A stretch of DNA of 64,000 nucleotides from Fulvia fulva (GCF_020509005.1 NC_063020.1:1860001-1924000); one strand, 5' to 3'. Positions 42,866 to 55,491 are shown, counted from the first letter of the stretch. Translations and numbers: made by a program. Notes: a model not told the origin generated them from the sequence alone.

Positions 42866-44335
42866 TCAAGGCCTCAACACCTCATGATCAGGCTCATCCT
42901 CCCGACTTCGCACAACTTCTCTAAGCTTGCCCGCCACCTGACGCTCTGTAGGAGTTCGTGACCCTTGAAGTGCTTCAGCTTGACTTGCAGCATGATCAAT
43001 GTCAAATTTGAACTCCTTCAGCGCTCGTAGCTCCGTCTTGACGAACAGGAAGCCCATCAGACCATCCAGCACACCAGAGCTCAGACCCAGAGTGCTGATG
43101 AACATCAGGATGAAGGACACGTAGTTGCGAGGTGACCACCAGACAGCAGTCAGGCAGCCTATCGAAACGACCAGAGAGGCCCAGAAGTGTATGAGCTGTA
43201 GACGGCGTTGGGCGCGCTCGCGTTTGTCGTATTTGGCGATCATGGTTTGGATAAGTTGATATGTCGCAGGATCCAGGTGGCGGACAGGTGGTCGGCTTGG
43301 AGTGTTCCTGCTTTGCGAAGCTGTTGATCGCACCAGCGTGGTCTCGATCGAGAAGTGGTCGCTCAGTGAGACCTTGAGCTCCGGGTGCCGCATAGTCATG
43401 CCAACCTCGACGCTCTCAACTTCCCATTGCTGACCCGTCGATCCAGCGTTGTCAGCAAAGAAGACATAATCCAGCCTCTTCGCCTTCTGGTCCGGAGCCT
43501 CCTCCTCAACCTTCGAATCAATCCCCTTGAACAGGTCCTTCTGCATCTGCTTACTCCACCTCCACGTATTGAACGTCGAATCGCAAGTCGCACCATGCTC
43601 CTCCAAACACTCCCTCGCGCTCGGCACCGGCCTCCCTCTCTCCTTCTCAGCCTCATTCTCCGCACTTCCCAAGGCGGACTCCGGGTACAGAATCCTCCAC
43701 ACATCCCTCACTGGCGCGTGTGCCTCGATCAATTGATGTGCAAGACTCATCGGCACCATGTTGAAGTCTCCCAGTCCAAGCACCATGTGCCCGCGCTCAC
43801 TCGCATGTCGCATTAGCTTCGCAATTTCCCACGCCTGCGCTGTTCGATGGCAGATATAGCTGTCGTTCGGCTCCCTCTCGTATGGTGCATGCAAATGCGT
43901 GCAAAAGACCTCCACGACATCTTTCACGCGAGGTCCAAGTCGAATCCTCGCACACGCGACTCCCTTTCCAACATACCAATCCCCTCTCCAGAATGCCGCA
44001 GGTCGTCCATTCAACGGGTATCGATACATGGAGCTCTCCTCGATGGGCCATTTTGAGAGGACCGCGAGGCCGCCGCCGAAGACGCCACTCCAGTAGAACT
44101 TTCCATATGGCAGGATGTCTTTTGTGAGCTCGCGAATGATCAAGTAGTCTTGCTGCGTCCAACACTCTTGCAAGCCGACAATCTCAGGTGTGGGCTGAGC
44201 AGCGGCAAGCTGACGGCCTATTTCCGTAAGCCGTTCGTGCCTGAATTTAGAGATGAACTTGAGGCCCCAGCAGTTCAGGGAGACGACGCGGAGACTGCTG
44301 GGGAGCTTGAGGATGGCGTTGCTGGAGCTTCCCAT
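42866..44335 (-). CDS. ISC1: Inositol phosphosphingolipid phospholipase C (neutral sphingomyelinase, Isc1-like)
   Basis: An intronless 489-residue frame with the order of fungal Isc1: an endonuclease/exonuclease/phosphatase-fold catalytic domain followed by two membrane spans. Expected active-site residues are present: Asn21 (LNCWG), Glu57 (LQECW, Mg binding), Asp190 and Asn192 (GLGDFNMVP) and Asp326-His327 (LSDHFS). The spans lie at about 381-399 and 404-430. In yeast, Isc1 hydrolyses inositol phosphosphingolipids to ceramide in the ER and mitochondria. The chosen start (MGSSSNAIL) is close to the first conserved strand. Overlapping frames on the other strand are shadows of its GC-rich coding sequence. 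Confidence 0.9.
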   Translation of the reverse strand: MGSSSNAILKLPSSLRVVSLNCWGLKFISKFRHERLTEIGRQLAAAQPTPEIVGLQECWTQQDYLIIRELTKDILPYGKFYWSGVFGGGLAVLSKWPIEESSMYRYPLNGRPAAFWRGDWYVGKGVACARIRLGPRVKDVVEVFCTHLHAPYEREPNDSYICHRTAQAWEIAKLMRHASERGHMVLGLGDFNMVPMSLAHQLIEAHAPVRDVWRILYPESALGSAENEAEKERGRPVPSARECLEEHGATCDSTFNTWRWSKQMQKDLFKGIDSKVEEEAPDQKAKRLDYVFFADNAGSTGQQWEVESVEVGMTMRHPELKVSLSDHFSIETTLVRSTASQSRNTPSRPPVRHLDPATYQLIQTMIAKYDKRERAQRRLQLIHFWASLVVSIGCLTAVWWSPRNYVSFILMFISTLGLSSGVLDGLMGFLFVKTELRALKEFKFDIDHAASQAEALQGSRTPTERQVAGKLREVVRSREDEPDHEVLRP

Positions 44336-45358
44336 TGCGTTCGCAGTGGATCAATGGGATGTGATGGAGAAGGGTTGTGTCAAGGTTGATCAAGGATGGT
44401 TGTTGATGCCGATGTTGAAGCAGAGTGGAAGATCTGCGGGTGAGGTCATGGTCATGCCCCGGCGACAGCCGCCGACGCGGATTTTGGCAGAGAAAGTATC
44501 ACAACGAACACACAGACTTTCCGTGACAGATACGAAGTGAGCACGATGACAAGGTACGTACTCTCACATGAGCCACACACTGAAGAGATTTCGAGACTTG
44601 TCATCAGTTGATGAAAGGTATTGTTCATTGGACGAAAGGACATCTTTCTCATGTTAGTCGTCCATGCATGCAAAGTCGTCCCTTCCAGAAAATGATCAGA
44701 CCAAACTCCGAAACACCACAAAGAAGTCCCAGGAGTCAAATCATCCTCATCATCCGCTCGTGACTGCATCCACAGAACAAAAAGAAGAAACTCCCCAGCG
44801 GTAAGTACACCCCGCAAAGAAATAGTATGTATACTGCCGCAGATGCCAGAATTTTGGTTCCGTCAATCCATCCATCTCATCTCATCTTCAAGAAAAGTCC
44901 GAAAGATCAACACCATCACCACCGTCTTCCTCCTATCCCACCGCCATTAAATCATCGAAAAGCTTTGAAGCTGCAAACGTCCTCTGAAAAGAAACACAAA
45001 AGAAAGAGATTGGAACACGTCGGCAAGATCCATGGGATCTGCCATTGGCCGAACATCGAGATGCTACCGCCGTGCAAGAAGAGAATATGCATATTCAAAA
45101 GTGGCTTCGCTCCTGTCGAAATGGGAGGTGCCAGCAAGTGGTCGTCATAATCGTTATTGTCGTGGCCGGTCATGGTCGGCTTGCCAGATGCAAGTGTTTG
45201 CCAGGGTATAAGAAACGCCGGGAGATGCAATCATGTCCCCAAGTACGCCAGGTCTTCATGCAATGCTAATTGATGCTGTATAGGGTCGAGCCGAGAGTGC
45301 GGTCGGGAGAAGCAAAGAGCAGTGACCAGGCCGTGGTGAGATGTGTCCCTGGCCATGT
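44336..45358. other. Intergenic, nothing supported
   Basis: Several short frames, including one with a hydrophobic start on the minus strand near 44452-44817, lack domains or a consistent splice structure. Confidence 0.4.
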
Positions 45359-47329
45359 TCAAGAGTGGTTGGTAGCATTGTTGGCGTGTGCAGCGGCGAG
45401 TTCGATCAGGCGCTGGTGAAATGGATCCTGGTTATCACCCGTGGGCAGCAGAGTGCTGCGTGGGAAGGTGTTGTGCTGGCGGCTGAGTGGCGGTCCCTCA
45501 ACAAACGGAGAGCCAAGACGTGGCACTGGCTCTGCAAGACGACGAGGCGCGGAACGGCAACCCATTGGTACGTCTTCCTGAGCACCTGTCGAGGCCTCGC
45601 CCATCACTTGATCGAAATCAGTCACATGAGGCGTGGCCGGCGTGAAAAGTCTGGCGAGGTTGTCCGAAGCACGGACAGCACCGACACTGAAGCCACGGTT
45701 ACGAGCGACGCGTTCTTGGACAGGAGGACCAAAGACATCCTCCAGCGGAAGACGTCGTGGCTTCTCCTCATCTGATCGGAATCGCCGCTTGCGCGAGCGA
45801 CGATCGGTTGGCGCGCCCATCTTGAACTCAACAGGAGCTTCCAACGACCTCCCGTTGAACTCTGCTCGGCCAAGCGACTTGGTGTTCGACATGCTCTGAA
45901 GCAGATGTGAACGATGAGATCTGGAATCGGCATCGAAAGGCGACGCCAACGTGTCTGCGCCCGGATGGGACAAGTCCTCTAGGCTAAGCTTGAGCTCAGA
46001 TTGCAGCGAAGCACTCTTTTGATGTGCCTTGGATCGGGGCATGCGGTCGAACCAGCCGTCGGGCCGTGCAGCACGGTACTGTCTTGGTTCAGAAGGCTCG
46101 TCGCGGGCCAGCTGTGCAAGCATGCCATTTGGTTGCATTGACGGCGCAGTGGATGTCACGAGAGACATAACCATGTCGATGCCGGAGAACGAGGACTCTG
46201 GCTCAGCTGCTTGGCTGGCAGGATCCGATGTCTCGAACGGAGATGGACTACGGGTACGAAGCATGCGCTGATAGTGAGCAGATATGGATGGCCTGCCTGC
46301 ACAAAGTGTGCGCAGCCTCTTTCGAGTTGCTGCTGTCGATCTCGGCCACTTTTGCTGCATGTTCTGGAACATGCTTGGCCGGATGGTGTCAGGTGAGCCC
46401 TCACGCTGGGGAGTGTCAAGTTCAACAAAGCCATCTGCAAAACCAGGCTCAGAGGGCGCGATCTTGCGAGAACGCCATGTACGTCTTGCCTCAGTGGCCA
46501 CTTTCTCGCATACTCCCATTGGGGGCGTACTGCCTGGAAGCATCTTGAAAGGTGTCAAGCGTGGATCGGAAAGGTAAGACATGAAGGTCATCCACAGGTG
46601 GTCGTCCATTTGCGGCGTCCACTTGATGTCACGTCGGGTCTTGACCCGCTTAGACTTAGGTGAGCTACGCACAGGCGTTTGCAGGTTGGCGTTCTGCTTG
46701 GGGAGGCCGTCGTCCACGAATGGGTCTGCCGTTTCAGAGTCTGGGCTGTCATAACAACCGGTAGGTGCCGAGAATGCGGAGCTTCCACACGAAGAAATGG
46801 AGGAGTCGGAGAAGGACGAGCAGACGGATCCAGCGCGCTCGAAGGCAGGTTTGGTGTTGTTGATGAGGTCCCACTCCTCAGCGGGACTTTCGAGCTGCCA
46901 CGACGAGTAAGTCCTTGGCGCGGGTGTCTTTGGTGGCGTCAATGCGCGAGGGAGACCAGCTGATATGGGCATGGGCGACAGAAGGTGTGCTGAGGTAGGT
47001 TGTAATGTGGGACTAGACATGTCTGAGGGAACCTCGGACATCTCAATGGTCGGTATCACGGTGTTGTCGAGCATGATGTTCGGCTCCTGGAATGGTACGC
47101 TGGAGACGCGCTTTCTCTTGACCTTGAACGGCTGTGGTCGCGGTGGTGAAGGCGGTTCTGCTGCCGACTGCTCTGCCTGTTGCTGTGCCTCTGGCGTCTT
47201 GGGCATCTGGCCGTCGCTGTAGTGAAATTCGAAGTTGGAGGGCAGGGTGATGGAAAGCGAGGGGCGGGAGGGCGCCATAGCGAATGCAGATAGGGTTGTT
47301 GTCGATAGCGATTGTGGAGTGCTGTGCAC
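45359..47329 (-). CDS. Large hypothetical nuclear-type protein with a WTPxMDDHLW segment
   Basis: An uninterrupted 656-residue frame, or 639 residues from the second Met (MAPSRPSLSI). Most of it is disordered, rich in Ser, Pro and Thr, with basic clusters (KVKRKRVSS, PKSKRVKTRR) that look like nuclear localisation signals. One ordered block, IKWTPQMDDHLWMTFMSYLSD, followed by CEKVATEARRTWR, resembles a SANT/Myb-like helix-turn-helix. I have seen similar blocks in conserved fungal proteins of unknown role but cannot name the family. A regulatory nuclear function is a guess. No introns, and the start is uncertain by 17 residues. Confidence 0.7.
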   Translation of the reverse strand: MHSTPQSLSTTTLSAFAMAPSRPSLSITLPSNFEFHYSDGQMPKTPEAQQQAEQSAAEPPSPPRPQPFKVKRKRVSSVPFQEPNIMLDNTVIPTIEMSEVPSDMSSPTLQPTSAHLLSPMPISAGLPRALTPPKTPAPRTYSSWQLESPAEEWDLINNTKPAFERAGSVCSSFSDSSISSCGSSAFSAPTGCYDSPDSETADPFVDDGLPKQNANLQTPVRSSPKSKRVKTRRDIKWTPQMDDHLWMTFMSYLSDPRLTPFKMLPGSTPPMGVCEKVATEARRTWRSRKIAPSEPGFADGFVELDTPQREGSPDTIRPSMFQNMQQKWPRSTAATRKRLRTLCAGRPSISAHYQRMLRTRSPSPFETSDPASQAAEPESSFSGIDMVMSLVTSTAPSMQPNGMLAQLARDEPSEPRQYRAARPDGWFDRMPRSKAHQKSASLQSELKLSLEDLSHPGADTLASPFDADSRSHRSHLLQSMSNTKSLGRAEFNGRSLEAPVEFKMGAPTDRRSRKRRFRSDEEKPRRLPLEDVFGPPVQERVARNRGFSVGAVRASDNLARLFTPATPHVTDFDQVMGEASTGAQEDVPMGCRSAPRRLAEPVPRLGSPFVEGPPLSRQHNTFPRSTLLPTGDNQDPFHQRLIELAAAHANNATNHS

Positions 47330-50300
47330 GGTATGGTGTTTGTGTCCGATGGCGGATGGGCGGATGGGCGGATGCGCAAACGCAGCGCTGCAAGCCGACG
47401 CGACGATTGCGCTGGCGGTCGCAGTAGGCGCTGAGTCAACTCCGGCAGGCTATGAGGGTGATGGCATGTCGCAGCGGAGACGGCGTCGGTTCGCAGGAGT
47501 GTCGCTGGTGCCCGCAGGCAATGCGCAGTCGAGGATGCGAGTATGCGGCGGTGAGGTCGTCGATCGGTGGTGGTGGGAAACAGCGACAGCGAGAGCGGAA
47601 GGTGCGAGACGAGAGTCTGCGGAAGGCGCGACCCGCACTTTGTGCCTGCACTGCCTGTCCCAGTCTAACTTCCCACTAGTGCCAAACTTGGCTATCGCTG
47701 CACCGTGCGGGCTTTTGCAGGGACTTCTCTCAGCATCGCCGTGTCTGCGCGGATCGAGAGCAGACGCTCCTCCCGCGTCACCTGGCCTCGGACTGCATGT
47801 GTCTTGCAGTATCGTAGATGTGCCCACTTTGGGTTGCTGCTATCTATCGTCTATGGAAGCACTATTGTAATGGTCTGTACGGTAGCAGCGAAGTGGCCGT
47901 TCACGCGGCCACGCTGGGCGAGCTGGGTCGGCTGCAAGAAGTCGCGCTCGTGTTCTGCTGCTGTGAGACCTGGGCGCGGCTTTCACAGCAGCGGTTGGCC
48001 GTCTGTGGCAGACAAACGCCTGCTCGGTCTGAGCCACTGGCTCAACGGGGTGAACCGTGAACCACAAGGACCTTGCCGGTGGAGCTCATTGCTGCATTAG
48101 CACCCACCCACACTTTGCTGGCCATTGTCTAGCGCTCCACACCTGTCCGTGTAAGCTGCTGGACGATGCGGAATAGTGTGCGGGTGAGCAGAGTGTCATG
48201 TGGTCGCCTTGAGGGCGCTGCAGCCTGCAGTCACAGCTGCGCTATTGGAGACCGCCCGATCGAACTATGAAGACGCGTCGAGAAAGACGCGAAACACCCG
48301 CGCGTCGCGTTTGACGATGCAGGCTAGGGCCTCAAAACGTTAGGCCAGGGTCGCCGTCTCGTCGATCTTGGGGCCGAGGGGCCAGCATCATCATGCATGC
48401 ATCCTCCACACTCGTTCAAACCTCATCTGTCTTGGTAATCTAACCATGCCGGGCGCATGGCATCGTAGTTCGTGGTGCAGTTGTATGCGGCGGCGGCGCT
48501 CCATTGCGCACACATGCGATCGCAGCGGCGACGTCTGCGCAGCCCAAAGCCGGTGGCTGGGAGAACCAGGTCTGGCGTCAACATCCTAACATGCCCATTG
48601 ATCACCCGTGGCCGGCCAGTCCGGTCTGTTCTGCAACCGGCATGGCCGATCGATAAATCATCGCTAGAACTACCCGAAAGCACGTTCTGGCACATTGTCG
48701 GCCAACCTCATCGACGTTGTGCAACACATGTAACGAGCCCGCGCCTGCGGTTGGTGCCGTACAGTACGACGCCGCCGACGAAGCTGCTGTTGTCTACGCG
48801 CTATCGATCTTCGTGACCTGCCGAGACAGATACTGTACACAACGTCTTCGTGGTTCAAGGTCTGAACCTTCCACGGCGTGCCGTTGTGACAGCTCCGCCA
48901 CAGCGTCAGCCTGGCACCCTGGCCAGGCACGAGCACCGATGAGACCGGCATCGACGATACTGCCGTGAAACGATACAAGCAGGTAATTCTTGCGTCAGGA
49001 CGAGGAACGGTGGCATTGGATCGCGACTCCACGTACGTAATCCAATACTGACTGCAGTGATTTCATGCGCACGCACGCACGCAACTTCGCGCAACACTTT
49101 AGCTGGCATGCGCAAAGTCCCTCACCAGCATAAGTGTGAAGTTGCCCGCATTGAAGTTTCGGTATGCACTCCAGGAACACGGATGTAGCCAACCGCGAGC
49201 CTCCAAAGCCGGAAAAGTGTCTTGCAGGATTCTGACTTCGTTAATTACTGCCAGTTTGTCAAATCGCAAAGGAATACTCCCCATTGGACGACTTCAGAAG
49301 TATCAGCACAGACGAGTTCGACATCGGGGCCCGTGAAAAGATGAACAATCGATGCAACACCCGATGTCTGAAGAACAGTCGCTACGACGGGCAATGAAAG
49401 CGACCACTACAATCAATTGCTCGAATACATGCCTTCCTACAGAACGATCTGAAGCTATGGCCACAGGATCTACCTGGAGACAACACGAGGCCGACATTTG
49501 ACATGTTTCACTGCATCAAGAACAGCAGATGTCTGCTCCAATGCCCTGATTACGCATGGCATTGATGAGGCTCAAGTGGATCTGCCCAGTTTACTTACCA
49601 CAGTTCCCGGACAATCTGGCGAGAGGCTACCTAGGTACTCGCTGACCCATCAGACTCCAGCTGAGCACGAGCATATCGAGGTTGTGGCGAAAAGTGCAGG
49701 ATGTCGAGTGATATGCACCCATCCACCTCATCGCAATGCTCTGAGAACTTGGCCGTTACTGATTGCGCGGTAGGCTGAAGGTCGCATAGCACGGCTCGCG
49801 ACGAAGGCCTCACCCTACTGGGTACCTACTGAGTAGCCACATGCAGAGCCTGCAGCGTCGTCTTAGGCAACAGTCGAATCACAGGACCATCTAAGACCGA
49901 AATTGAGGACCTTGCCACTAGGTACTGCATCAGGCTTGAGTATCAGAACTGACCAAAGCAGATGGTGCACTTTGCTTATACACGGATTGCGACCCGCTTC
50001 CCCATGAACACATCAAGGAAGCTGCAGGGCGCCGAGATCCACCTGATTTGCAGCTCCACCACAATCTAGGAGTTCTTGGTGACGCGAGGCGGGTTCCTGG
50101 CTCTTGAACCTTGGGACGACTACGAATGGAACATCGATATCACGAAGTACTGCAAATTTTGCTGGGCCCCCGAAAGCCGTCCACGTGCCGTCTTTGCACA
50201 GAGCAGAGAAGCGGCAGGCACAGCACCAACATGTGTCCACTCGAGCGAATTCTCCGCGCACCATGCCCAAGTAATGAGAGAGCTCCAACCTTCCTATTCG

Positions 50301-51296
50301 CTCTGTCTACTTCGCGAAGAACTGTTAACAGAGTAGCTCAGCCAGTGGGACATCGTTCAGATTCACGGCTGCCGTGCCGTCCACTCTACCACAAGCCTCG
50401 CTACACCCACGCCTGAAGCACAATCCACCCACGACCCACCACCTACCACCACAGTACCTCTATCCATCTCGTCCTGTCAACAATCATCAACAACAATCAA
50501 AACAATTCACCCGCACCACCACACCGACATCGCCCATGCACGTCGCGGCTCTCATCCACGGTACGTTAACGGAACAGCCGGAGAGCGCGATCCGTTGGCT
50601 GATATCTTGGTCGTATGCCCACGCATGCATACCCTTCGTACCCTTCTATCTACCCATGGTATCTACCTGATCAGCGCGGCTGCGCCTTGGATCGGAAGCG
50701 GGGACAGAGCTGGATGTTTGGGTCTGTTTGTTTACATTTTGTGCTGAACGCGTCACCTCGAGAGTGTGTAGGGTCAGTGAGATGTCCATTGAGATGTTGG
50801 TCGGTTGGGAAGAGAGGATGAGTGTGTAGTGCAGGTTTACTGCTGGCTGCTTAGGATGATCGCTGTGGATGATGCCGTGGATCTCGTCAGTGTGCTGTGA
50901 CATATAAGGCACAGTACGGCGCTCTCCTCGTAATGGCAGTCAGTTGGAACGGAGAAGAGAAGCGTTGCCTTCGTTTCTTCTACCGTGAATTGCTGTTTCC
51001 AACTCGTCGATACGCTTCTCTTCTGCCGCAACTAGCGCAGATCCGTTTCTACATACATGTACCGTGGCGGCTTCTCTTGTACCTTTACATTTTAGTACAC
51101 AGCTCCTGCAAGCTCGCTGTCCGACGTCCGCCTCTATGCTCTTCATGTACACATAAGTACACATCACTCATGCACATCTACCACGCCCAACTCTTACATC
51201 GTAATGTATCCCTATGATTGTGGACTACTTCTCTCATGTCGCGGTCTTCTTGTACATCTTCCTCGATCCCGGCTTCTACTCCTGCTCTTTCATTTC
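47330..51296. other. Gene-poor stretch, no supported gene
   Basis: Four kilobases of short frames on both strands. At 50470-50570 an A/C-rich leader-like sequence leads to ATG at 50536 and a GTACGT donor 25 bases later, which could be the start of a small spliced gene. I could not find a convincing next exon. No RNA gene or repeat array was seen. Confidence 0.4.
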
Positions 51297-52676
51297 TCAC
51301 AAGAATTTCTTAGGCATGCTATTCCTCCTCTTCTTGTACACAAAGTAAGCTCCCACGATCGAGAGCTGCACACCCACCACCGCGAAAATCAACCAGCCGA
51401 ACTGTGGCGAGTGTCTCCGCACAACTGTTCGTCACGTCAGCTTGAAATCTCCAAGTCACCAGTATTACAACAACTTACTATCCAAAATCCTGTCCGGCAA
51501 ATCCTCCCTCAGCCCTCCATGCAACTGACTGATCGCAGTGTTCAGATTATTGAGATGTTGTCGATAGTCTTTCCCTTCCACATCATTCTTGACGGTGTTC
51601 AGGGTTTCCTCCATCTTATCCACCTTCTCACTCATCCTCTGTATCTTCCCCACCAGCTCCGGCGGGATCCCCGTCTCCTTGCTGCCCTGCATATTCTGAA
51701 CGAGCTGGGTGACTTCCTGGTGCTTTTTGTCAAGCTTGTCACTGATCGCTTTGAACTCCATGAACATGTTCGCGAGCTGGTGCTGCAGGCCCTGAACGCG
51801 GTTGTGGAGATCTTCGAATTGGGAGGTTTGGGTCTTGAAGTCTTCGGCGTCGCGGTCGGGGATGGCGTGGGGAGCATCGGGGAAGGAGTCGAGTTTGTTT
51901 GAAATGGGTTGTTGAGCCTGTTGTCCGCCTTGAGGTTGTGTCTGCTGCTGGGTCGAGGCGCCTGCGAGGCCAGCCTGGACGTGGAACTTGTGAATTTCGA
52001 AAGAGTCAGGATTCTGTTCGCCAGTCGAAGCTGAGATGCCGAAATAATTGCCCGAAGGAAGAATGATCTTGGAGCTGCTGAAGCACTCATGGCCGTCGAG
52101 CAACACAGTCAAGCCATTGTTGTTGCGTATGGTCAGGGTAGAGAGTCGTCCCAGGTTGCGGTAGTGGTAATCGCATTGGCCAAAGGCTAAAGACTCGACA
52201 TTCGGGTGCCGATTGAAGTCTTGGGTGCCGTCGTTGAGGAAACCTCGAACTTTACCTCCACTGTTGCCGTACTGGTCCACCACAACCACCAGACCATCGA
52301 ATTTGCCGACGTTGTATAGACTGTTGGTCCCGATCGCCTCCTTAGAACTCACATACCACACCTGTAGATTTCCACTCCCAGTCTCTTGTCCTGATGCGCG
52401 AAAGTCGAGACTTGCGCTCCAATCGCTGGATGTTGCAGTATTGTCCGCCCACAGCGAACCTTTGGCGTTTCCAGGCACGGGAGGTGTGAGAATGACGCGA
52501 TCGCTCAGCATCTGCACCTGGTGATTAACGCTGCTTGCCTGCCAGCCTGGTATGCCAGATCCGCTCGGTGATATAACTCCTGATTTGCCAAATGTCAAGC
52601 TATCCACGTCGTATTGTGCTGATGCTAAGCCAGCGGCCAGGAGCCATGACAGCCGCTGCGGTATCCTGCCGACCAT
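51297..52676 (-). CDS. L-type lectin cargo receptor (ERGIC-53/Emp46/47-like)
   Basis: Two exons (51479-52676, 51297-51424) give an exact 441-residue frame. The joined sequence carries DRILDIVRR into a membrane span. A signal peptide (LSWLLAAGLASAQ) precedes a legume-type lectin domain to about residue 235, with DGLVVVVDQYGN near its calcium/sugar site. A Gln-rich linker and a long coiled coil (about 285-395) follow. A single span covers about 409-429 (FGWLIFAVVGVQLSIVGAYF), with a short cytosolic tail ending PKKFL. This is the layout of ER-Golgi cargo receptors that cycle in COPII/COPI vesicles, with the KK near the end as retrieval signal. Without the small last exon the protein would lose its membrane anchor. 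Confidence 0.88.
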
Positions 52677-53329
52677 TGTGATAGCTATGCGATGGTTGTG
52701 AGAGGCTCCTCGATCAAGGGAGAAGTCGTCTTAGTAGGTCCTGGTGCTTGCTTGTGACGGCTTCTCCGCCAAGTACGTGTGGTCGAACAATGGGGTTGGT
52801 CTGATCGTATGATGGTGCTCGAAAACGATGCTCGGATCGTATGCTTGACACGCACGATCTCTTTATTGTAACGTTGGTATAGTACAACGCTGGTGTATGT
52901 GTTTCTTATCGTTCGTTGCTCCTGTTGTGCCAGAAATAGCCCCTCAGAGCAGTTACAGCAACCCAGCCAATGACAACGATGGTGACAGCAAGCCGGACTT
53001 CCTTGAGGGCATCTACAGCGGAAGAGCTGAAGGCGAAGATGTGTTGATGCTTGATTTTACCGGCGTGTTGTGCAGCCAGCGCGAAACTCTCCATGTTGTG
53101 TTTCGATATATCTGTTCTTAAGCTTGGGTACTTGGTCGATTCCATGTCGATCAGCTCGCGGGCCGATCCTTGTCTTTCGCGTGCATGAGCTCTGGAGAGA
53201 GGCCATCGACGACTTGACTTGATGCAAAGGCCATCGAATATTGACCAACACATCCACCACATCTCCCTCGACATCGAACAATACCCACCGAAACGATAGC
53301 GTAGCCTCGCGCAGGCACAAACAGACGCG

Positions 53330-54436
53330 ATGGGAGCCGATCCGCGACAGATGTGGGAGCAGCTGCAGAAGAACATGGCCAAGGTCCAGCAGCAGGGCAA
53401 GAGGTAATCAATACATGCGTGCATACAACGAGAGGATGGCATACTGAAGCGTGGCGGCAGATTCGGTGCCGGTGGTGCTCCTGGTGGTCCAGGCCCTCGC
53501 GGTGCGCTGACTGGTATCGGTGGGCTGCTAATGCTGGGTGGTGGCGTGTGGTTCTTCAACAACGCTCTCTTCAACGGTATAGTCATACGCATCTGGATCA
53601 CCTAGGGCATGACTGACTTGCGATGCAGTTGACGGAGGTCACCGCGCGATCAAGTACTCACGAGTGGGCGGTGTTGGCAAGGACATCTACAACGAAGGAA
53701 CACATTTGGCCATCCCCTGGTTCGAGACGCCTGTCGACTACGATGTCCGCGCGAAACCACGCAATGTCGCCTCCCTCACCGGAACCAAGGACTTGCAGAT
53801 GGTGAACATCACATGCCGTGTCCTGTCGAGACCACGCATAGATGCCCTGCCACAGATATACAGAACACTCGGAACCGACTACGATGAGAGAGTGCTCCCC
53901 AGCATCGTCAACGAGGTCCTGAAGAGCGTCGTCGCCCAGTTCAACGCATCACAGCTCATCACTCAGCGTGAGAACGTTTCGAGATTAGTACGGGATAACC
54001 TCGTGCGAAGAGCGGCACGCTTCAACATTCTGCTGGACGATGTATCACTGACGGTAAGTCACGCATCTCTTGCTATGTTCTGACTTCACTGACATCCTCA
54101 CTCTAGCACCTTGCATTCTCGCCCGAATTCACCGCCGCCGTCGAAGCCAAGCAGGTCGCCCAACAGGAAGCCCAGCGAGCAGCATTCGTCGTCGACAAGG
54201 CCAGACAAGAAAAGCAAGCCAACATCGTCCGCGCACAGGGTGAGGCACGTTCAGCAGAGCTGATCGGTGACGCGATCAAGAAGAGCAGATCATACGTCGA
54301 CCTCAGAGAATTCGAGAATGCCCGCAACATCGCTCAGCTTCTACAATCGAGTCAGAACAAGGTCTACCTCGACACCGAGGGCCTTGGTCTCAACGTCAGC
54401 GGCATTGGCAACAGCAAGAACCGCGATCAGAAGTAG
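53330..54436 (+). CDS. PHB2: Prohibitin-2
   Basis: Four exons (53330-53403, 53461-53576, 53629-54053, 54107-54436) give an exact 314-residue frame, close to the usual size. A short N-terminal part leads to a hydrophobic segment ([20 protein letters not shown]). It is followed by the SPFH/band-7 domain beginning [12 protein letters not shown], with [22 protein letters not shown] and [13 protein letters not shown], and a coiled region ending [14 protein letters not shown]. Prohibitins 1 and 2 form ring complexes in the inner mitochondrial membrane that chaperone new proteins and support cristae. The long N-terminal Gly/Pro stretch and the QLLxSSxNKVYL ending match PHB2, not PHB1. Confidence 0.92.
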
Positions 54437-54874
54437 GAAGCCCTTCATGATGGTATGGCGAGCATGTATAAAGGTGGAAAAGACACGATCGAAAAGCGTA
54501 ACTGAGCGACACGCTTCGTATGTATAGCTACAATACTCAGCTTTTAACAAACCAAAAGCACCTCTCATGATCACGATCTGACATGCCGCATGGTCTCCAC
54601 GGGCGTAGATGAAATGTATGATGCACCCAGGACCCGTTGTGTCGGATGCCACCTCAGTCTGGTCAGCAACTCCTCTTGAACTCGATGAAGTCAAACACGT
54701 CCGTACCATCCGTTCATAATAACCCGTTTCCACCAAATATCAACATGCGCATCATCCAAGGCCGTCATTCCCTACTCATCACCGATTTTGAGGGCGTTCA
54801 AGCATAAAATTTCCTCTTTCCTGCTGCCATTTCTTCACAAACACATCACCCTCAGAACCATAACATCCGCAAGA

Positions 54875-55491
54875 ATGGTCGCAATCAAGAACCTCGTCCT
54901 CTTCGTGGCAGCCGCTACCGCCTTGCCGGCAGCCATCGAGAAGCGTGATGCTTTCTCCTCCTTGCAAGATGATCTGGCCAAAATTCACGATAAGGCTGGC
55001 AAGATTGTTAAGGATATGCCCTCGTGTGATGGTGTTTTCTGTGCTATGCGGTTGAAGGGGCAGGCGGATGATATTAAAGATTTGTTGGAGGATGCTACCA
55101 AAGGTAAATAAACCTACCCATACATCTGCCTCCTACGCTGCCGTGTTCTCCCCACTGTCCTGGACGCTCACCACGTTCGCTAGACATCACCTCCGCCAGC
55201 AAAAGTTTCTCCGACTCCGAGTCAAAGAAGATCGTAACAATGCTTGATGGTACGCTGGAGAAAGATATCACGGGCGTGCTGCATGGGGTCGAGAGACATG
55301 AGAAGCTGAAGGGGTTGAAGGGGTTGAAGGGGAGGGTTAAGCCTTATCTGGAGGATTTGAAGGTGGATATCAAGGATTTCGGGGATGCGTTGACGAAGAA
55401 AGTGTCGAAGGATTCTGTCGAGAAGGTCAGGAAGGAGGTGGATGAGATGGAGGCTGAGGCGGAGCAGGCTATTAAGGTGTACTCTGAATGA
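54875..55491 (+). CDS. HsbA-like secreted cell-wall/surface-binding protein
   Basis: Two exons (54875-55103, 55184-55491) give an exact 178-residue frame. MVAIKNLVLFVAAATALPAA is a signal peptide ending near a KR site (EKRDAF). The mature part is helical and charged, with SKSFSDSESKKIV and repeats of GLKGLKGRVK near the middle, and two cysteines around residue 50 (PSCDGVFC). It resembles hydrophobic-surface-binding protein A (HsbA) and related cell-wall galactomannoproteins, which in Aspergillus help recruit enzymes to hydrophobic surfaces. The assignment is by pattern and size. The ATG at 54875 is chosen because it starts the signal peptide. Confidence 0.75.

Noticed and set aside
51204..51902. 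A 232-residue frame opposite the lectin gene
   Set aside because: It is the antisense of the coiled-coil part; its Leu/His-rich composition is the usual shadow of that sequence.
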